From Dyadobacter chenhuakuii (GTDB taxonomy: Bacteria > Bacteroidota > Bacteroidia > Cytophagales > Spirosomataceae), in contig NZ_CP098805.1 of NCBI RefSeq assembly GCF_023821985.2, positions 248,001-312,000 of the forward strand: DNA of 64,000 bases. Direction: 5' to 3'. Positions 41,403 to 50,830 of this stretch are shown in pieces. Within the stretch, counting starts at the first letter, position 1, and every line of letters begins with the position of its first letter. Position numbers and translations under genes: made by a program. Below the pieces are notes generated by a model. The model was not told the origin of the DNA. It searched no databases and saw nothing but the letters and a program-made list of their open reading frames with translations.

Positions 41403-43238
41403 TTAGCGGTTCATAGAGATCAGGAATTCTTCATTGCTTCTTGTGCCCTTCATATGTTCAAGCAGGAAGTCCATGGATTCCATTGCATTCATATCCGACA
41501 TGTGTTTTCGGAGGATCCACACTTTTTTCAGTGTTTCTTTATCCAGAAGTAGATCCTCGCGTCGCGTTCCGGAAGCCATAACATCAATAGCAGGGAATAC
41601 ACGCTTGTTGGAAAGCTTGCGGTCCAGCTGCAATTCCATGTTACCCGTTCCTTTGAATTCTTCAAAGATAACTTCGTCCATTTTAGAACCTGTATCGATC
41701 AATGCAGTGGCAATAATGGTCAGCGATCCACCGTGTTCTACATTTCTGGCCGCTCCGAAAAATCTTTTTGGCTTGTGCAACGCATTGGCATCCACACCAC
41801 CCGAAAGGATCTTACCGGATGAAGGAACCACCGTGTTATACGCACGTGCAAGACGCGTGATGGAATCCAGCAGAATCACAACATCATGGCCGCATTCAAC
41901 CATTCTTTTGGCTTTTTCCAAAACAATGCTGGCCACTTTTACGTGACGGTCTGCCTGCTCATCAAATGTAGATGCAATCACCTCAGCTCTTACACTGCGC
42001 TGCATATCAGTAACCTCTTCCGGACGTTCGTCGATCAAAAGGATCAAAAGAAACACCTCAGGGTGGTTACGCGTGATGGCATTCGCAATTTCTTTCAGCA
42101 AAACAGTTTTACCCGTTTTTGGCTGCGCAACGATCATTCCACGCTGTCCTTTTCCGATAGGAGCGAAAAGATCCAGTATCCTTGTTGAATATTGATCCGG
42201 ACGTGAGCTCAGCTTCAGACATTCATCCGGAAAAAGAGGCGTAAGATATTCGAAAGGAATACGGTCCCTGATTTCCTCAGTTGTTTTACCATTCACAGTC
42301 TCAACACGGAGCAATGCAAAGTATTTTTCACCTTCTTTCGGCGGGCGAATCTGTCCTTTAACCGTATCACCGGTCTTCAGACCGAAAAGTTTAATCTGAG
42401 AAGGCGATACATATATATCATCCGGGCTAGCCAGATAGTTGTAGTCTGCTGAGCGCAGGAAGCCGTAGCCGCCATCCTGCATAATCTCAAGAACGCCCTC
42501 ATTAACGATCAATCCGTCAAACTCTCTTACGTAGTTGTTGTAGTTGCGTTTGATTTTAGACGATGGATCGTCGCGGTGCGCAGGCTGCTGCGGTTGTTGC
42601 GGCTGGCGTTCGCTGGAATCGTTAGGCTGATTCTGCTGATTTGGCTGGCGGCTCTGTCTCTCTTCTTTTGCAGCAGGTGTATTCTCTTCCGGGCTGGTTT
42701 CTGTTTTTTCCTGAACCACTTCTTCTGTTGCAGGCGCAGCAGCTTCCGGCTGGTTGGTTACTTCTTCTTTGCCCAGATCATTTAATGTATCATTATCCGA
42801 ATCGGCTTCTTCACGAATGTCCAGATTCTTGGGCCTTTCATTATTTTCAGGGCGCTGATTTCTCAGGGAAGTGTCAAATAGGGGAGCAGGTGAAGGCGAC
42901 GCATTGTCTTTTTTCATCCTTGCCGATCTGTTGTTTGCCGGTTTCATAGTATCCGAAGGGGCGTCAGATGGCCTTCTTGCCCGTTTTTTCTTTGGTTCAT
43001 CGGCATCATAACCATCCGATTCCAAAGCCGGTTGTGCTGCGGGAGCTGCCGGGGTTATATTGTTAACAGGCTCAGCAGCTGCGGGAGCTTCTGTAACTGT
43101 TGCAGGCTCCTGTTTAAGCAGGATTCTGTTGATAAGTTCTTTTTTTGGGAGTTTAGCGTAATCAGCAACACCAAGGTTGCCAGCTATTTCTTTAAGCTCT
43201 GATAAAAGCTTAATGTTCAATTCATCAATTGTAGGCAT
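41403..43238 (-). CDS. rho: Transcription termination factor Rho with long disordered insert
   Basis: RNA-dependent ATPase helicase, 611 residues against about 420 in E. coli. Rho_N is at 1-45 ([20 protein letters not shown]); residues about 50-235 are a low-complexity Pro/Ala/Gln/Asn/Glu-rich insert; the RNA-binding cold-shock-like domain has [24 protein letters not shown] sequence; the ATPase has [20 protein letters not shown] (Walker A near 370), [15 protein letters not shown] and the Q/R loop region. Large Rho inserts are a Bacteroidota trait, and in Bacteroides thetaiotaomicron the insert drives phase separation. A 487-base gap lies in front of it. Confidence 0.96.
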   Translation of the reverse strand: MPTIDELNIKLLSELKEIAGNLGVADYAKLPKKELINRILLKQEPATVTEAPAAAEPVNNITPAAPAAQPALESDGYDADEPKKKRARRPSDAPSDTMKPANNRSARMKKDNASPSPAPLFDTSLRNQRPENNERPKNLDIREEADSDNDTLNDLGKEEVTNQPEAAAPATEEVVQEKTETSPEENTPAAKEERQSRQPNQQNQPNDSSERQPQQPQQPAHRDDPSSKIKRNYNNYVREFDGLIVNEGVLEIMQDGGYGFLRSADYNYLASPDDIYVSPSQIKLFGLKTGDTVKGQIRPPKEGEKYFALLRVETVNGKTTEEIRDRIPFEYLTPLFPDECLKLSSRPDQYSTRILDLFAPIGKGQRGMIVAQPKTGKTVLLKEIANAITRNHPEVFLLILLIDERPEEVTDMQRSVRAEVIASTFDEQADRHVKVASIVLEKAKRMVECGHDVVILLDSITRLARAYNTVVPSSGKILSGGVDANALHKPKRFFGAARNVEHGGSLTIIATALIDTGSKMDEVIFEEFKGTGNMELQLDRKLSNKRVFPAIDVMASGTRREDLLLDKETLKKVWILRKHMSDMNAMESMDFLLEHMKGTRSNEEFLISMNR

Positions 43239-43725
43239 ACAGATAAGGGAAAGTAAAGTAGCACTTTACCGAATGGATATTAAGGTTTTGAATTTTTTTG
43301 GACAAAAGCCGAGAAGCATATCTCGCAGTGACGTGATGGTCATTAATATTAAAAATATCTTTTGTAAAAGTCCGGGTGACGACTCTACAACTTGAAAAAC
43401 TTTATTAGATATACTCTGAAAGTTGGCAATTAAATAAAGGAAGTAAAGACAGTAAATCGGCAAGATTTTAAAACCTCGACAACGTTGAGAGTTATCGTGA
43501 GATGGAATTGGATTTAAAAGTCGATACTGGACTTATAGCGACGAAGGTAAAAAAAATATTTTTGACATCAAAGCAAAAACCCATTTAATACAAAAAAATA
43601 AACATTTCAAGCTTTCTATCTACGAAACACTGACATTAAGTGCTGATAATGAATGCACAAAACATGCGCCAACAGTTTTGACAGCGCTAGTTTTTGTGCC
43701 TCAAATGTAGGACTTTTGCAAAATT
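43239..43725. other. 487-base divergent region between rho and coaX
   Basis: No convincing gene. It is A+T-rich and probably holds both promoters and a long rho leader. TATTTTTG at 43557-43564 is a possible plus-strand -7 element for coaX, and TACATTTG (minus strand, 43702-43709) one for rho, but neither has a good TTG at the right distance. A long 5' leader would fit autoregulation of rho, as known in other bacteria. Confidence 0.45.
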
Positions 43726-44448
43726 ATGAACATTGTCATTGATTCGGGAAACACTTATTCGAAGGTCGGATGGTTTGAAAACGATAAACTGATACGCTAT
43801 ACGACGCGCCTTACATTTACGGAACTGATCGAAGCAGTGCTGGCGCAGGCTCCGGAAAATATCTTGTTTTCATCTGTAAGTCACACGGCCGCCGACTTTG
43901 AAGATGCGCTGGGAAAGTCACTGACAATATTTGACTTAACACCCGGCACGCCATTGCCTATCAAAAAAAATTACGACACGCCGCAAACCCTGGGTGCCGA
44001 CCGGATTGCCGCCTCCACCGGTGCCAATTTCTTGTATCCAGGGGAAGATTTGGTTGTTATTGACATGGGCACTTGCATTACATATGATCTGATTGATAAA
44101 AACGCGGTATTTCAGGGCGGGCTGATTTCCCCCGGGGTGAGAATGCGATTTAATGCAATGCATTCGTTTACTAAGCGACTTCCGCTGGTCGAACCGGATT
44201 CAGATCCGGAATTGATTGGAAAAAGTACGCACAGCGCTATGCAAAGTGGCGTAATGAATGGTGTTCTTGCAGAAATGCATGGAATAATTGAAAGGTATCG
44301 GCACAAATCGCCGGATTTGCGCGTACTATTATGTGGAGGTGATGCTGCTTTTTTTGAAAGTAGCCTGAAACCACCCATCTTTGCGGTGCCGGAATTGGTT
44401 TTAATAGGATTGAACAGAATTTTAACATATAATGTCTCGTTACAGTAG
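43726..44448 (+). CDS. coaX: Type III pantothenate kinase
   Basis: First step of coenzyme A synthesis, pantothenate to 4'-phosphopantothenate. 240 residues of the CoaX class in the ASKHA fold: IVIDSGNTYSKVGWFENDK is the phosphate loop, TPQTLGADRIAASTGANF the pantothenate site, LVVIDMGTCITYDLIDKN the second nucleotide motif, and GGLISPGVRMRFNAMHSFT follows. The gene's last 17 bases overlap the start of the outer-membrane protein gene, so the two are coupled. coaBC, which acts next in the pathway, lies at 50827. Confidence 0.95.
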   Translation: MNIVIDSGNTYSKVGWFENDKLIRYTTRLTFTELIEAVLAQAPENILFSSVSHTAADFEDALGKSLTIFDLTPGTPLPIKKNYDTPQTLGADRIAASTGANFLYPGEDLVVIDMGTCITYDLIDKNAVFQGGLISPGVRMRFNAMHSFTKRLPLVEPDSDPELIGKSTHSAMQSGVMNGVLAEMHGIIERYRHKSPDLRVLLCGGDAAFFESSLKPPIFAVPELVLIGLNRILTYNVSLQ

Positions 44449-45751
44449 ATTCAGAATACTCACATTTGCAATTGCACTCATTTGGAATTGTACATACCTC
44501 AATACGGCGCTAAGGGCACAAGGCTTGGGCAATTCTCCATACTCTTCATTGGGAATGGGAGAGTTTTATGGCGATGCTTATTCTGATAATACAGGAATGG
44601 GTCAATCCGGTGTTAGCACGGGAACCGGGTTTCAGATCAATAATCTTAATCCAGCCCTTTGGGTGCGTAACAGGTTTACAACCCTGGATATTGGCCTGGT
44701 CGGGCAGTATAAGGATGTTGCTTCGGGAGCAAACAAACAAACAAACACAGGCGGTAATCTTGCTTATGTTTCGCTGGCTTTTCCGATCAGCCCGCGTTGG
44801 GTGCTGGGTGTAAGCCTTAAACCGTACACGTTTGTAGATTACAGCAATGCTTCGATACGCAATGTTCCGGGAACCCAGTTTGTAGGAATTTACAATACTA
44901 CCGGAAAGGGAGGCATTAACAAGGCTTCGGTCACAACAGCTTACCAGGTTACAAAATATTTAAGCCTTGGTCTTGAAACTTCCTATTTTTTCGGGAATGT
45001 GCGTAAGGCCACAGAGGTTTCCCTGGTTGACAGGGCTGCAATTGAACGCGGCGACGATCTTTCCAATGAATATGTGGTTAGCTTAAATGACCGCACAACT
45101 TATTCGGATATTGCGTTTCGGGCGGGTGCTGCGTTAAGAATCCCCATTAAGAAGGAAAATAAGCTGAACCTTAATCTTGGTGCTTCTTACAGCATTGGAA
45201 CAACGATCAATGCGGACCAAACCACCACTTTTGAGGTTACTGCCAACGCGCTTAACGTGATCAGTCCTGACACGCTTCAGAATTTGATGGGCGGCGGGAT
45301 TAAAACGCCTAACCAGCTGCTGGTTGGCGGAAGTTTGGAATGGCCGTTCAAATTGATCCTTTCTGCGGATTTCAGCTACCAGCAATGGTCACAATACAGA
45401 AGCTTTACAAACGCCAATGACGGTTTGAAGGATGTGGGCCGCATTAACGTGGGGGCAGAATACCTGCCAAGATTTACCTCACTGAATTATTTTGATCTGG
45501 TAAGATACCGCGTTGGGTTCAGTTATGGTAAAACACCCTATTCGATTGGAAATAGTGACGTGAATGATACCAATGTAAGCCTTGGCTTTACATTCCCGAT
45601 GGGTAGGGGTTATCAGAACTTTCTGTCTGTGGCACTCGTTGCAGGACAAAGAGGAAGCACCGGCGGCGGGATGATCAGAGAGCGTTACGGGCGCGTCGTA
45701 CTGGGAGTGACGCTTCTGGAAAGATGGTTTGTTAAACAAAAAATCGACTAA
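44432..45751 (+). CDS. Outer-membrane beta-barrel protein
   Basis: 439 residues. A signal peptide reaches about residue 29 (NTALRAQGLG), and the mature part is a chain of amphipathic beta strands (LGNSPYSSLGMGEFYGDAY, INNLNPALWVRNRFTTLDIG, RWVLGVSLKPYTFVDY, LNLNLGASYSIGTTI, LILSADFSYQQWSQYRSF, YRVGFSYGKTPYSIG). The opening GLGNSPYSSLGMG and NNLNPA repeat resembles FadL/PorV-like barrels. The specific cargo is unknown. It overlaps coaX and is followed after 8 bases by lptC, so its products may take part in envelope assembly. Confidence 0.75.
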   Translation: MSRYSRFRILTFAIALIWNCTYLNTALRAQGLGNSPYSSLGMGEFYGDAYSDNTGMGQSGVSTGTGFQINNLNPALWVRNRFTTLDIGLVGQYKDVASGANKQTNTGGNLAYVSLAFPISPRWVLGVSLKPYTFVDYSNASIRNVPGTQFVGIYNTTGKGGINKASVTTAYQVTKYLSLGLETSYFFGNVRKATEVSLVDRAAIERGDDLSNEYVVSLNDRTTYSDIAFRAGAALRIPIKKENKLNLNLGASYSIGTTINADQTTTFEVTANALNVISPDTLQNLMGGGIKTPNQLLVGGSLEWPFKLILSADFSYQQWSQYRSFTNANDGLKDVGRINVGAEYLPRFTSLNYFDLVRYRVGFSYGKTPYSIGNSDVNDTNVSLGFTFPMGRGYQNFLSVALVAGQRGSTGGGMIRERYGRVVLGVTLLERWFVKQKID

Positions 45752-45759
45752 AATCAGAC

Positions 45760-46341
45760 ATGCGAATCGCATTGATCTTCAAGCAAATACGAAAAGGAGA
45801 TAAATTTTTATCTCCTTTTTATCTTATTGTGCTGGCTGTATGGATGCTGGCCGCCTGCGAAGGCAAACAAAACAAAGTCGGTGCCTTGTATACCGGCCCG
45901 CTCGAACTTGTCAATGATGTTGAAGTAAAATACAGCGAGCAGGGAAAGCTGAAAGTGGTGATGAAAACGCCAAAGCGCCTCGCTTATCAGAACGAAGCAC
46001 AAGTTTTTCCCGATACGATCAACATTAATTTTTATGATACAACAGGGACGATAGTTACCCGCCTACGCTCGGACTCGGGGCATTATGATAAAGCAGCCGA
46101 CGTTTATATTGTAAAAGGAAATGTGCGCGTCGTCAAGTCGGAAACGGAAGAGTTGCTTACCACGACTGAGCTCAACTGGAGCCCACGCACGCGTAAGGTC
46201 TTTACAGATAAACCGCTTTCAGTTATTAACAAACGAACTTCGGAAGTTACCAATGCGATCGGAATGGATGCCGAGCAGGACTTTACACGCATTAAATTTC
46301 GAAAGGCAACCGGAATCTATAAATTCAGCGGCGCTCCTTAA
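45760..46341 (+). CDS. lptC: LPS export periplasmic protein LptC-like lipoprotein
   Basis: 193 residues. The N-terminal hydrophobic stretch ends in a lipobox (YLIVLAVWMLAAC), and the rest is the beta-jellyroll of LptC: KYSEQGKLKVVMKTPKRLAY, DSGHYDKAADVYIVKGNVRVV and TTELNWSPRTRKVFTDKPLSV, the common Bacteroidota form. LptC bridges the LptBFG inner-membrane complex to LptA in carrying lipopolysaccharide to the outer membrane. The OstA/LptA-like gene at 54327 encodes a functional partner. The last 4 bases overlap the convergent cytochrome c gene. Confidence 0.85.
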   Translation: MRIALIFKQIRKGDKFLSPFYLIVLAVWMLAACEGKQNKVGALYTGPLELVNDVEVKYSEQGKLKVVMKTPKRLAYQNEAQVFPDTININFYDTTGTIVTRLRSDSGHYDKAADVYIVKGNVRVVKSETEELLTTTELNWSPRTRKVFTDKPLSVINKRTSEVTNAIGMDAEQDFTRIKFRKATGIYKFSGAP

Positions 46342-46754
46342 TATTCCTTGCAATCCTTTAATGCAGCTTGTACGGTTTCAATAGGTGTATATACGCTGTC
46401 TTTACCCCATTTCATACCCAGAAAGCTGACCAGCTCAGCAATTTCAATCTCAGTCAATTTTGGATTGGCGGGCATGGGTCTGTTAAATTCTTTGCCGTCA
46501 ACCAGAATAGTGCCTTTCATCCCGTTTCTGATAATGCAAGCAATGGCAGATTTATCGCTCAGTCTGGCAGACGTTGCCAGTGGGGGATAAAGGTTAGCCA
46601 TTCCCTTGCCGTCTGCCTGATGGCAATTGGCACAATAGGTCGTATATAGCTGATATCCTTCAACAAAATACTGCTCACTTTTCAGCTCAGATGCACTTTG
46701 GCAGGAAAACAGGGAGATAACTGAGAGAAGAAGAATCGCTGGTTTGATCATCAA
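46338..46754 (-). CDS. Monohaem cytochrome c lipoprotein
   Basis: 138 residues. The signal peptide has a lipobox (VISLFSC), so the protein is membrane-anchored in the periplasm. The single haem site is CANCH at 41-45 in YQLYTTYCANCHQADGKGMAN, and the distal Met is in FNRPMPANPKLTEIEIAELV, the class I cytochrome c layout. It lies 16 bases downstream of a SCO gene and probably shares its transcript, so it likely hands electrons to a terminal oxidase or serves copper-centre assembly. Confidence 0.9.
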   Translation of the reverse strand: MMIKPAILLLSVISLFSCQSASELKSEQYFVEGYQLYTTYCANCHQADGKGMANLYPPLATSARLSDKSAIACIIRNGMKGTILVDGKEFNRPMPANPKLTEIEIAELVSFLGMKWGKDSVYTPIETVQAALKDCKEY

Positions 46755-46770
46755 AACGGGAGGTGACTGG

Positions 46771-47427
46771 CTATTTATATTCGTCGAGTAAGATCTTCAT
46801 ATCGGCAATGAGCTTCTGGGTTCCTTCTTCTGTTGTGCCGTCATACATGCCTCTTACCCGCTTGTCCTTATCGATCAGGATAAAAGCCCCGCCGTGAATG
46901 TATCCGCCGTCAGCCGTCTTGTCTTCTTTTGCCGTAACCAGATAGTTTGTCTGACCAATCTCAAAAATCTTCTCTTTATTGCCAGTCAGAAATTGCCATT
47001 GATTGCCTTCGATGCCCAAATCACTTGCGAATTTCTTCAAAACCTGGGGCGTGTCGTGATCCGGATCGATAGAGTGGGACAGGATCATTACCTGCGGATT
47101 GCCTTTGTATTGATTGTAAACCTTTATCATTTGCCGCTTCATAACAGGACAAATGGTAGGGCAGGTTGTGAAGAAAAAGTCTGCAACATAGATTTTGCCT
47201 TCCACGATTTTTTCAGAAACGGTGTCTCCTTCCTGGTTAACAAATGAAAATGCGGGAATAGTATTATAAACCGTATCAACCACTTCCTTTCCGTCAACCA
47301 TTTTCTTGACCGCATCGCGTTCTCCAAGAATCGGCAATTTCTTATCGTCCTTGCAACCAAGCACGCCCAACATGAATGCAGCGAAAACGAACGTATATAT
47401 ATGAATGGTCTTATTTCCTTGTTTCAT
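46771..47427 (-). CDS. SCO family copper/thioredoxin-fold lipoprotein
   Basis: 218 residues. A lipobox (FMLGVLGC) anchors it to the membrane. The thioredoxin-like domain has the SCO motif TTCPTICPVMKRQM with the Cys pair at 89 and 93, the SIDPDHDTPQVLKKFASDLG segment, and a His in GGYIHGGAFILID that completes the copper site. SCO proteins deliver copper to the CuA centre of cytochrome oxidase or reduce its Cys ligands. It lies between a cytochrome c gene and a small coiled-coil lipoprotein gene, all on the minus strand. Confidence 0.92.
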   Translation of the reverse strand: MKQGNKTIHIYTFVFAAFMLGVLGCKDDKKLPILGERDAVKKMVDGKEVVDTVYNTIPAFSFVNQEGDTVSEKIVEGKIYVADFFFTTCPTICPVMKRQMIKVYNQYKGNPQVMILSHSIDPDHDTPQVLKKFASDLGIEGNQWQFLTGNKEKIFEIGQTNYLVTAKEDKTADGGYIHGGAFILIDKDKRVRGMYDGTTEEGTQKLIADMKILLDEYK

Positions 47428-47433
47428 AACCTG

Positions 47434-47871
47434 TTACTCCAAAAATGTTTGCGCTTCCTGAATGGACTTTAATGTTACCTGTTTTACTTGCAGAATCTTT
47501 TCCTTTTCGCTCTCGAAATAATGGATTGCACTTTCAGGCTTTAATTTCTTGGCAGAATCACCTCGGTAAGCATGCATCCAGCTCATCATAAGCTTATCTG
47601 ATTCATTTAGTTTTTGATTCAGATCCACAGCTTTCATGCGTTCTTCGGCGATGGTATTGCTGCTGATGCCTTCGTTTTGCAAGCTATCCATATGCTGTAT
47701 TTTCTTGGATAACTTTGATTTCAATGTCATGATCTGGTCCATTTGCGGCATCACTTCGTCGTGAATCGTCATCACTTCTGCTTCCAGCTCGGAGGCCTTA
47801 TCTTGTTTGCCTTCTTTGCCGCATCCTGACAAAAGGGCCAGAACAAACACGGATAGTATCGGGTATTTCAT
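47434..47871 (-). CDS. Hypothetical coiled-coil lipoprotein
   Basis: 145 residues. The signal ends in a lipobox (VLALLSGC). The mature protein is almost wholly helical, with long charged heptad-like stretches (KASELEAEVMTIHDEVMPQM, SKLSKKIQHMDSLQNEGI, LNQKLNESDKLMMSWMHAY). This type is often labelled viral A-type inclusion protein in Bacteroidota, a name without functional meaning. It is 6 bases upstream of the SCO gene and probably in one transcript with it, so a role in oxidase or copper handling is possible. Confidence 0.65.
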   Translation of the reverse strand: MKYPILSVFVLALLSGCGKEGKQDKASELEAEVMTIHDEVMPQMDQIMTLKSKLSKKIQHMDSLQNEGISSNTIAEERMKAVDLNQKLNESDKLMMSWMHAYRGDSAKKLKPESAIHYFESEKEKILQVKQVTLKSIQEAQTFLE

Positions 47872-47916
47872 GAGTTTGGGAGGTTAAATCTATTGTATTT
47901 GAAAATGCTGTTGGGC

Positions 47917-49578
47917 CTAATTTTGTTCTTTCAGAATCATTTCGCGTGCATTGACCAGCACAGAATCCGAAGGATTATGTCCCCCGATCATTTGCGCTAT
48001 TTCCTGCACACGCTCGTCTACGGTAAGTTTCTTTATTTTACTGACGGTTTTTTCCGAAGAATGATCCTTGTAAACAAAGTAATGTGCATTGCCGCTGCTG
48101 GCAATCTGATGTAAGTGTGTAATGGCAATAATCTGATGGTTAAGCGCCATATTCTGCATCATCTTGCCCATTTTTCTTGCAATTTCACCCGAAACGCCCG
48201 TATCGATCTCATCAAAAATGATCGTAGGAAGCATTCGTTTATCTGCAAGAATATATTTGATGACCATCATTAATCTGGAAAACTCGCCGCCCGAAGCAAC
48301 TTGCTTCAATTCTTGCGGGACAACACCTTTGTTGCCGCTGAAAAGAAACGCCACCGAATCCAGGCCATTAGCTGTCGGCAATGTTTCTGTTACCTGTATA
48401 GATAAACTTGCGTTTGGGATTCCCAGTTCCGAAAGTCTTTCCAAAATCAGCGTTTCGATTGCTTGGGTAACTTTTCGCCGCTTTTCTGAAAGGATTTTGG
48501 CACTTTTGAGCATCGCCTCTTTCGCCTGAACCGCAGCTTTTTCCGCTTTGACCAGCTCATCATCCAGGTTCAGAACAATGCTGAGCTTACGCTGCAATTC
48601 TTCTTCAATTTGAAGCAACTGCTCAACCGTGGTCACCTGATGTTTTTTGAGCAATGTATATATCAGGTCCAAGCGCTCCTGAACCAGTTCGGCACGTCCC
48701 TGATCAATGTCAACTGAGCTGTTTGCCTGGTCGATCTCGTCAGCTATATCGCGCAGTTCTATCAATGTGCTTTGCACGCGCTCACGGATGGCGTCATACA
48801 CAGGAACAAGCCTGGCGGCCTGACCTATGGCATTAGCCGCATTTTTCAGCAGTTCAAGGATGGAATTATCTGGGTTATCTAGTAATGTGTAAGCGAGTTG
48901 CAGTTTTTCGCGGATCTCTACTGCATTTTCCAGAATGTTTAATTCAACTTCCAGCTTCTCCTGCTCGTCAGAAACCAACTTGGCGTTGTTTAATTCCTGA
49001 AAGAGAAATTGGTCATAATCGAACTCTTTCCGGAGCTTACCCGCTTCTTGTTGCAGCGTTTCAAAGGCCCGTGTTGCATCCTTGTATGCCGAAAAATCCT
49101 GCTGGTATGCTTTAAGCAGTTGTGCGTTATCGGCAAATGAATCCACTACGCGCAGCTGAAATTCATTGTTGCCCAGCATTACCGAATCGTGCTGCGAGTG
49201 AATGTCAAGCAGCTGGCTGCCGATCCGCTTTAAAGATTCCAGATTGACGGGCGTATCATTTACGAATGCCCGCGATTTGCCAGCCACAGAAATTTCACGG
49301 CGGATGATGCATTCATCGGAATAATCGACATTTTCATCTTCAAAATTAGGGGCGAGGTCATAGCCGGAAAGATTAAAACTGCCTTCTATCACACATTTTT
49401 CGCTGGAATCGTAAAGTGATTTTACATCGGCCCGATTGCCCAGAAGTAAGCCTATTGCGCCCAGCATAATCGACTTTCCAGCCCCCGTCTCACCCGTAAT
49501 GATGTTGAGTCCGGGATCTGGCGACATTTCCAGCTGCTTAATGAGCGCGTAATTTTTTATAAGTAAATTCGAAAGCAT
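47917..49578 (-). CDS. recN: DNA repair protein RecN
   Basis: SMC-like ATPase of double-strand-break repair, 553 residues. Walker A is GLNIITGETGAGKSIML at about 25-41; long coiled-coil arms occupy about 150-350 (EKLEVELNILENAVEIREKL, VEQLLQIEEELQRKLSI); the signature is LKQVASGGEFSRLMMVIKY and Walker B is PTIIFDEIDTGVSGEIARKM near 460. The C-terminal ITHLHQIASSG holds the H-loop. It is the last gene of the conserved order bamD, rpoZ, coaBC, porD, recN on the minus strand. Confidence 0.95.
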   Translation of the reverse strand: MLSNLLIKNYALIKQLEMSPDPGLNIITGETGAGKSIMLGAIGLLLGNRADVKSLYDSSEKCVIEGSFNLSGYDLAPNFEDENVDYSDECIIRREISVAGKSRAFVNDTPVNLESLKRIGSQLLDIHSQHDSVMLGNNEFQLRVVDSFADNAQLLKAYQQDFSAYKDATRAFETLQQEAGKLRKEFDYDQFLFQELNNAKLVSDEQEKLEVELNILENAVEIREKLQLAYTLLDNPDNSILELLKNAANAIGQAARLVPVYDAIRERVQSTLIELRDIADEIDQANSSVDIDQGRAELVQERLDLIYTLLKKHQVTTVEQLLQIEEELQRKLSIVLNLDDELVKAEKAAVQAKEAMLKSAKILSEKRRKVTQAIETLILERLSELGIPNASLSIQVTETLPTANGLDSVAFLFSGNKGVVPQELKQVASGGEFSRLMMVIKYILADKRMLPTIIFDEIDTGVSGEIARKMGKMMQNMALNHQIIAITHLHQIASSGNAHYFVYKDHSSEKTVSKIKKLTVDERVQEIAQMIGGHNPSDSVLVNAREMILKEQN

Positions 49579-49647
49579 ATCTATACGAATATAGTTATCA
49601 GATCAACAATTAGGAAATATAACCATTCGCGTGTTGGTTTTGCCGGC

Positions 49648-49872
49648 TCATTTCGAGTTGGCATCATAAACGATCTCATAAAGCGATGGCAATGGAATGA
49701 GGTGCGTGTGATTACGCGGGTCTCGGATCAGCAAACTTTCGTTTGTAAAGGATTCAAGTTTGCCAAAATGCGTGTTCCCATTATTCAATACTGCGTTGAT
49801 TTCTATTTTAAGCAACTTTTCGAGTGAAGCAAAAATGTCTTTGGAAGAGATGCGTATCAATCTTTTACTCAT
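49648..49872 (-). CDS. Small Sm/Hfq-like protein candidate
   Basis: 74 residues. After a short helix (SSKDIFASLEKLLKI) comes a five-strand pattern like an Sm fold: EINAVLNNGNTHFGKLESFT, then ESLLIRDPRNHTHLIPLPSL and YEIVYD. The NG-x-x-x-G-x-L turn matches the Sm1 motif of LSm/Hfq proteins, while the second motif is not the Hfq YKHA. I do not recognise a named family, so the Sm assignment is structural inference. It sits between recN and porD with gaps of about 40-70 bases. Confidence 0.6.
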   Translation of the reverse strand: MSKRLIRISSKDIFASLEKLLKIEINAVLNNGNTHFGKLESFTNESLLIRDPRNHTHLIPLPSLYEIVYDANSK

Positions 49873-49912
49873 AAGAAATCACAGAAACGATTTGAAGGGG
49901 AAGTGCGATGGT

Positions 49913-50830
49913 TTATAAGGAGAGACGTTGATATAATTGCGTTTTGCTAGGATCCAGCCCTACCAGAAGCGTATAAGCTTTCGCACGTTCCTCGGGCTGC
50001 GCCTCTATCAGGATCCGGTAAAGCTCATCGGATTTTGAATCGAAAAAAGAGTTGATTACCACACTGGCAGGCCTTAACTGGTTGACTTCCTTGGCCGTAT
50101 TGAGCACTTCCAGCACTTTTGCGCGGGTCTCCGCCGGATTCTGAGTGGCAACGTCGAGCCCAAGCCGGTAGTATTTATACATGCCTTCCCGGAACGGCGT
50201 GAATTGCTGGCTCATCAGGTTTTCTACAAGCCAGTAACGATTCCGCGAGTCACCATTCGAATCCCAGCCGCGTTTATTAGGGGAGGAGTTGCGAGCCTGA
50301 TTTACGAGGTTAAAAGCCTTCTGAACATAAGGCGCCCCGCCAAGTTTGCTGAACGAATCGTAATCAAATATCAAAGCTACATTCGCGTAAAAGGCCAGAA
50401 TGTAGGGAAGCTCTTCGGTGTAGTTATTTTCGTTAAAATAAAGGGGCGTGTTGGGTAAGTAATTGAAGGTGAAATTTTTATCAACATAAGTAAAAAGCAC
50501 TGTCTCATAATTTGAATTGTAAACAGGCCTTGATACAACCAATTGCGCATTCCCTTCATAGGCGCCCTGATTGAGTGAGCGGGTCAAGTTTACATTGAGC
50601 TTGCATTTGATTTTTTCCTCTTTTCCAAACTCATCATTGGTCCAGCGTGTATTATTCAAAAAATCATTCATATAAGTTTGAAGCTGCGCCATAGACTGTG
50701 GATCAGTCTTTTGCTGTGCTACCAGCTGCTCGTAATTAAGATTCACCGAGAACTGGAACTCCTGCGCCAGCGATTGTGCAGAATGCGTGCAGGCGACCAG
50801 TAAGAGCAACCAAACCCAAATATTTTTCAT
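49913..50830 (-). CDS. porD: Type IX secretion component PorD (DUF4835)
   Basis: 305 residues with a signal peptide (to about 21, THSAQSLAQ). It matches DUF4835/PorD: FQFSVNLNYEQLVAQQKTDP, FGKEEKIKCKLNVNLTRSLN, YEGNAQLVVSRPVYNSNYET, YFNENNYTEELPYILAFYAN, then RDNGDSRNRYWL-like sequence and the ending VGLDPSKTQLYQRLSL. PorD is needed for type IX secretion in Porphyromonas. Its ATG overlaps the coaBC stop by 4 bases, a gene order kept in many Bacteroidota. A T9SS cargo protein gene is close by at 53533. Confidence 0.9.
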   Translation of the reverse strand: MKNIWVWLLLLVACTHSAQSLAQEFQFSVNLNYEQLVAQQKTDPQSMAQLQTYMNDFLNNTRWTNDEFGKEEKIKCKLNVNLTRSLNQGAYEGNAQLVVSRPVYNSNYETVLFTYVDKNFTFNYLPNTPLYFNENNYTEELPYILAFYANVALIFDYDSFSKLGGAPYVQKAFNLVNQARNSSPNKRGWDSNGDSRNRYWLVENLMSQQFTPFREGMYKYYRLGLDVATQNPAETRAKVLEVLNTAKEVNQLRPASVVINSFFDSKSDELYRILIEAQPEERAKAYTLLVGLDPSKTQLYQRLSL

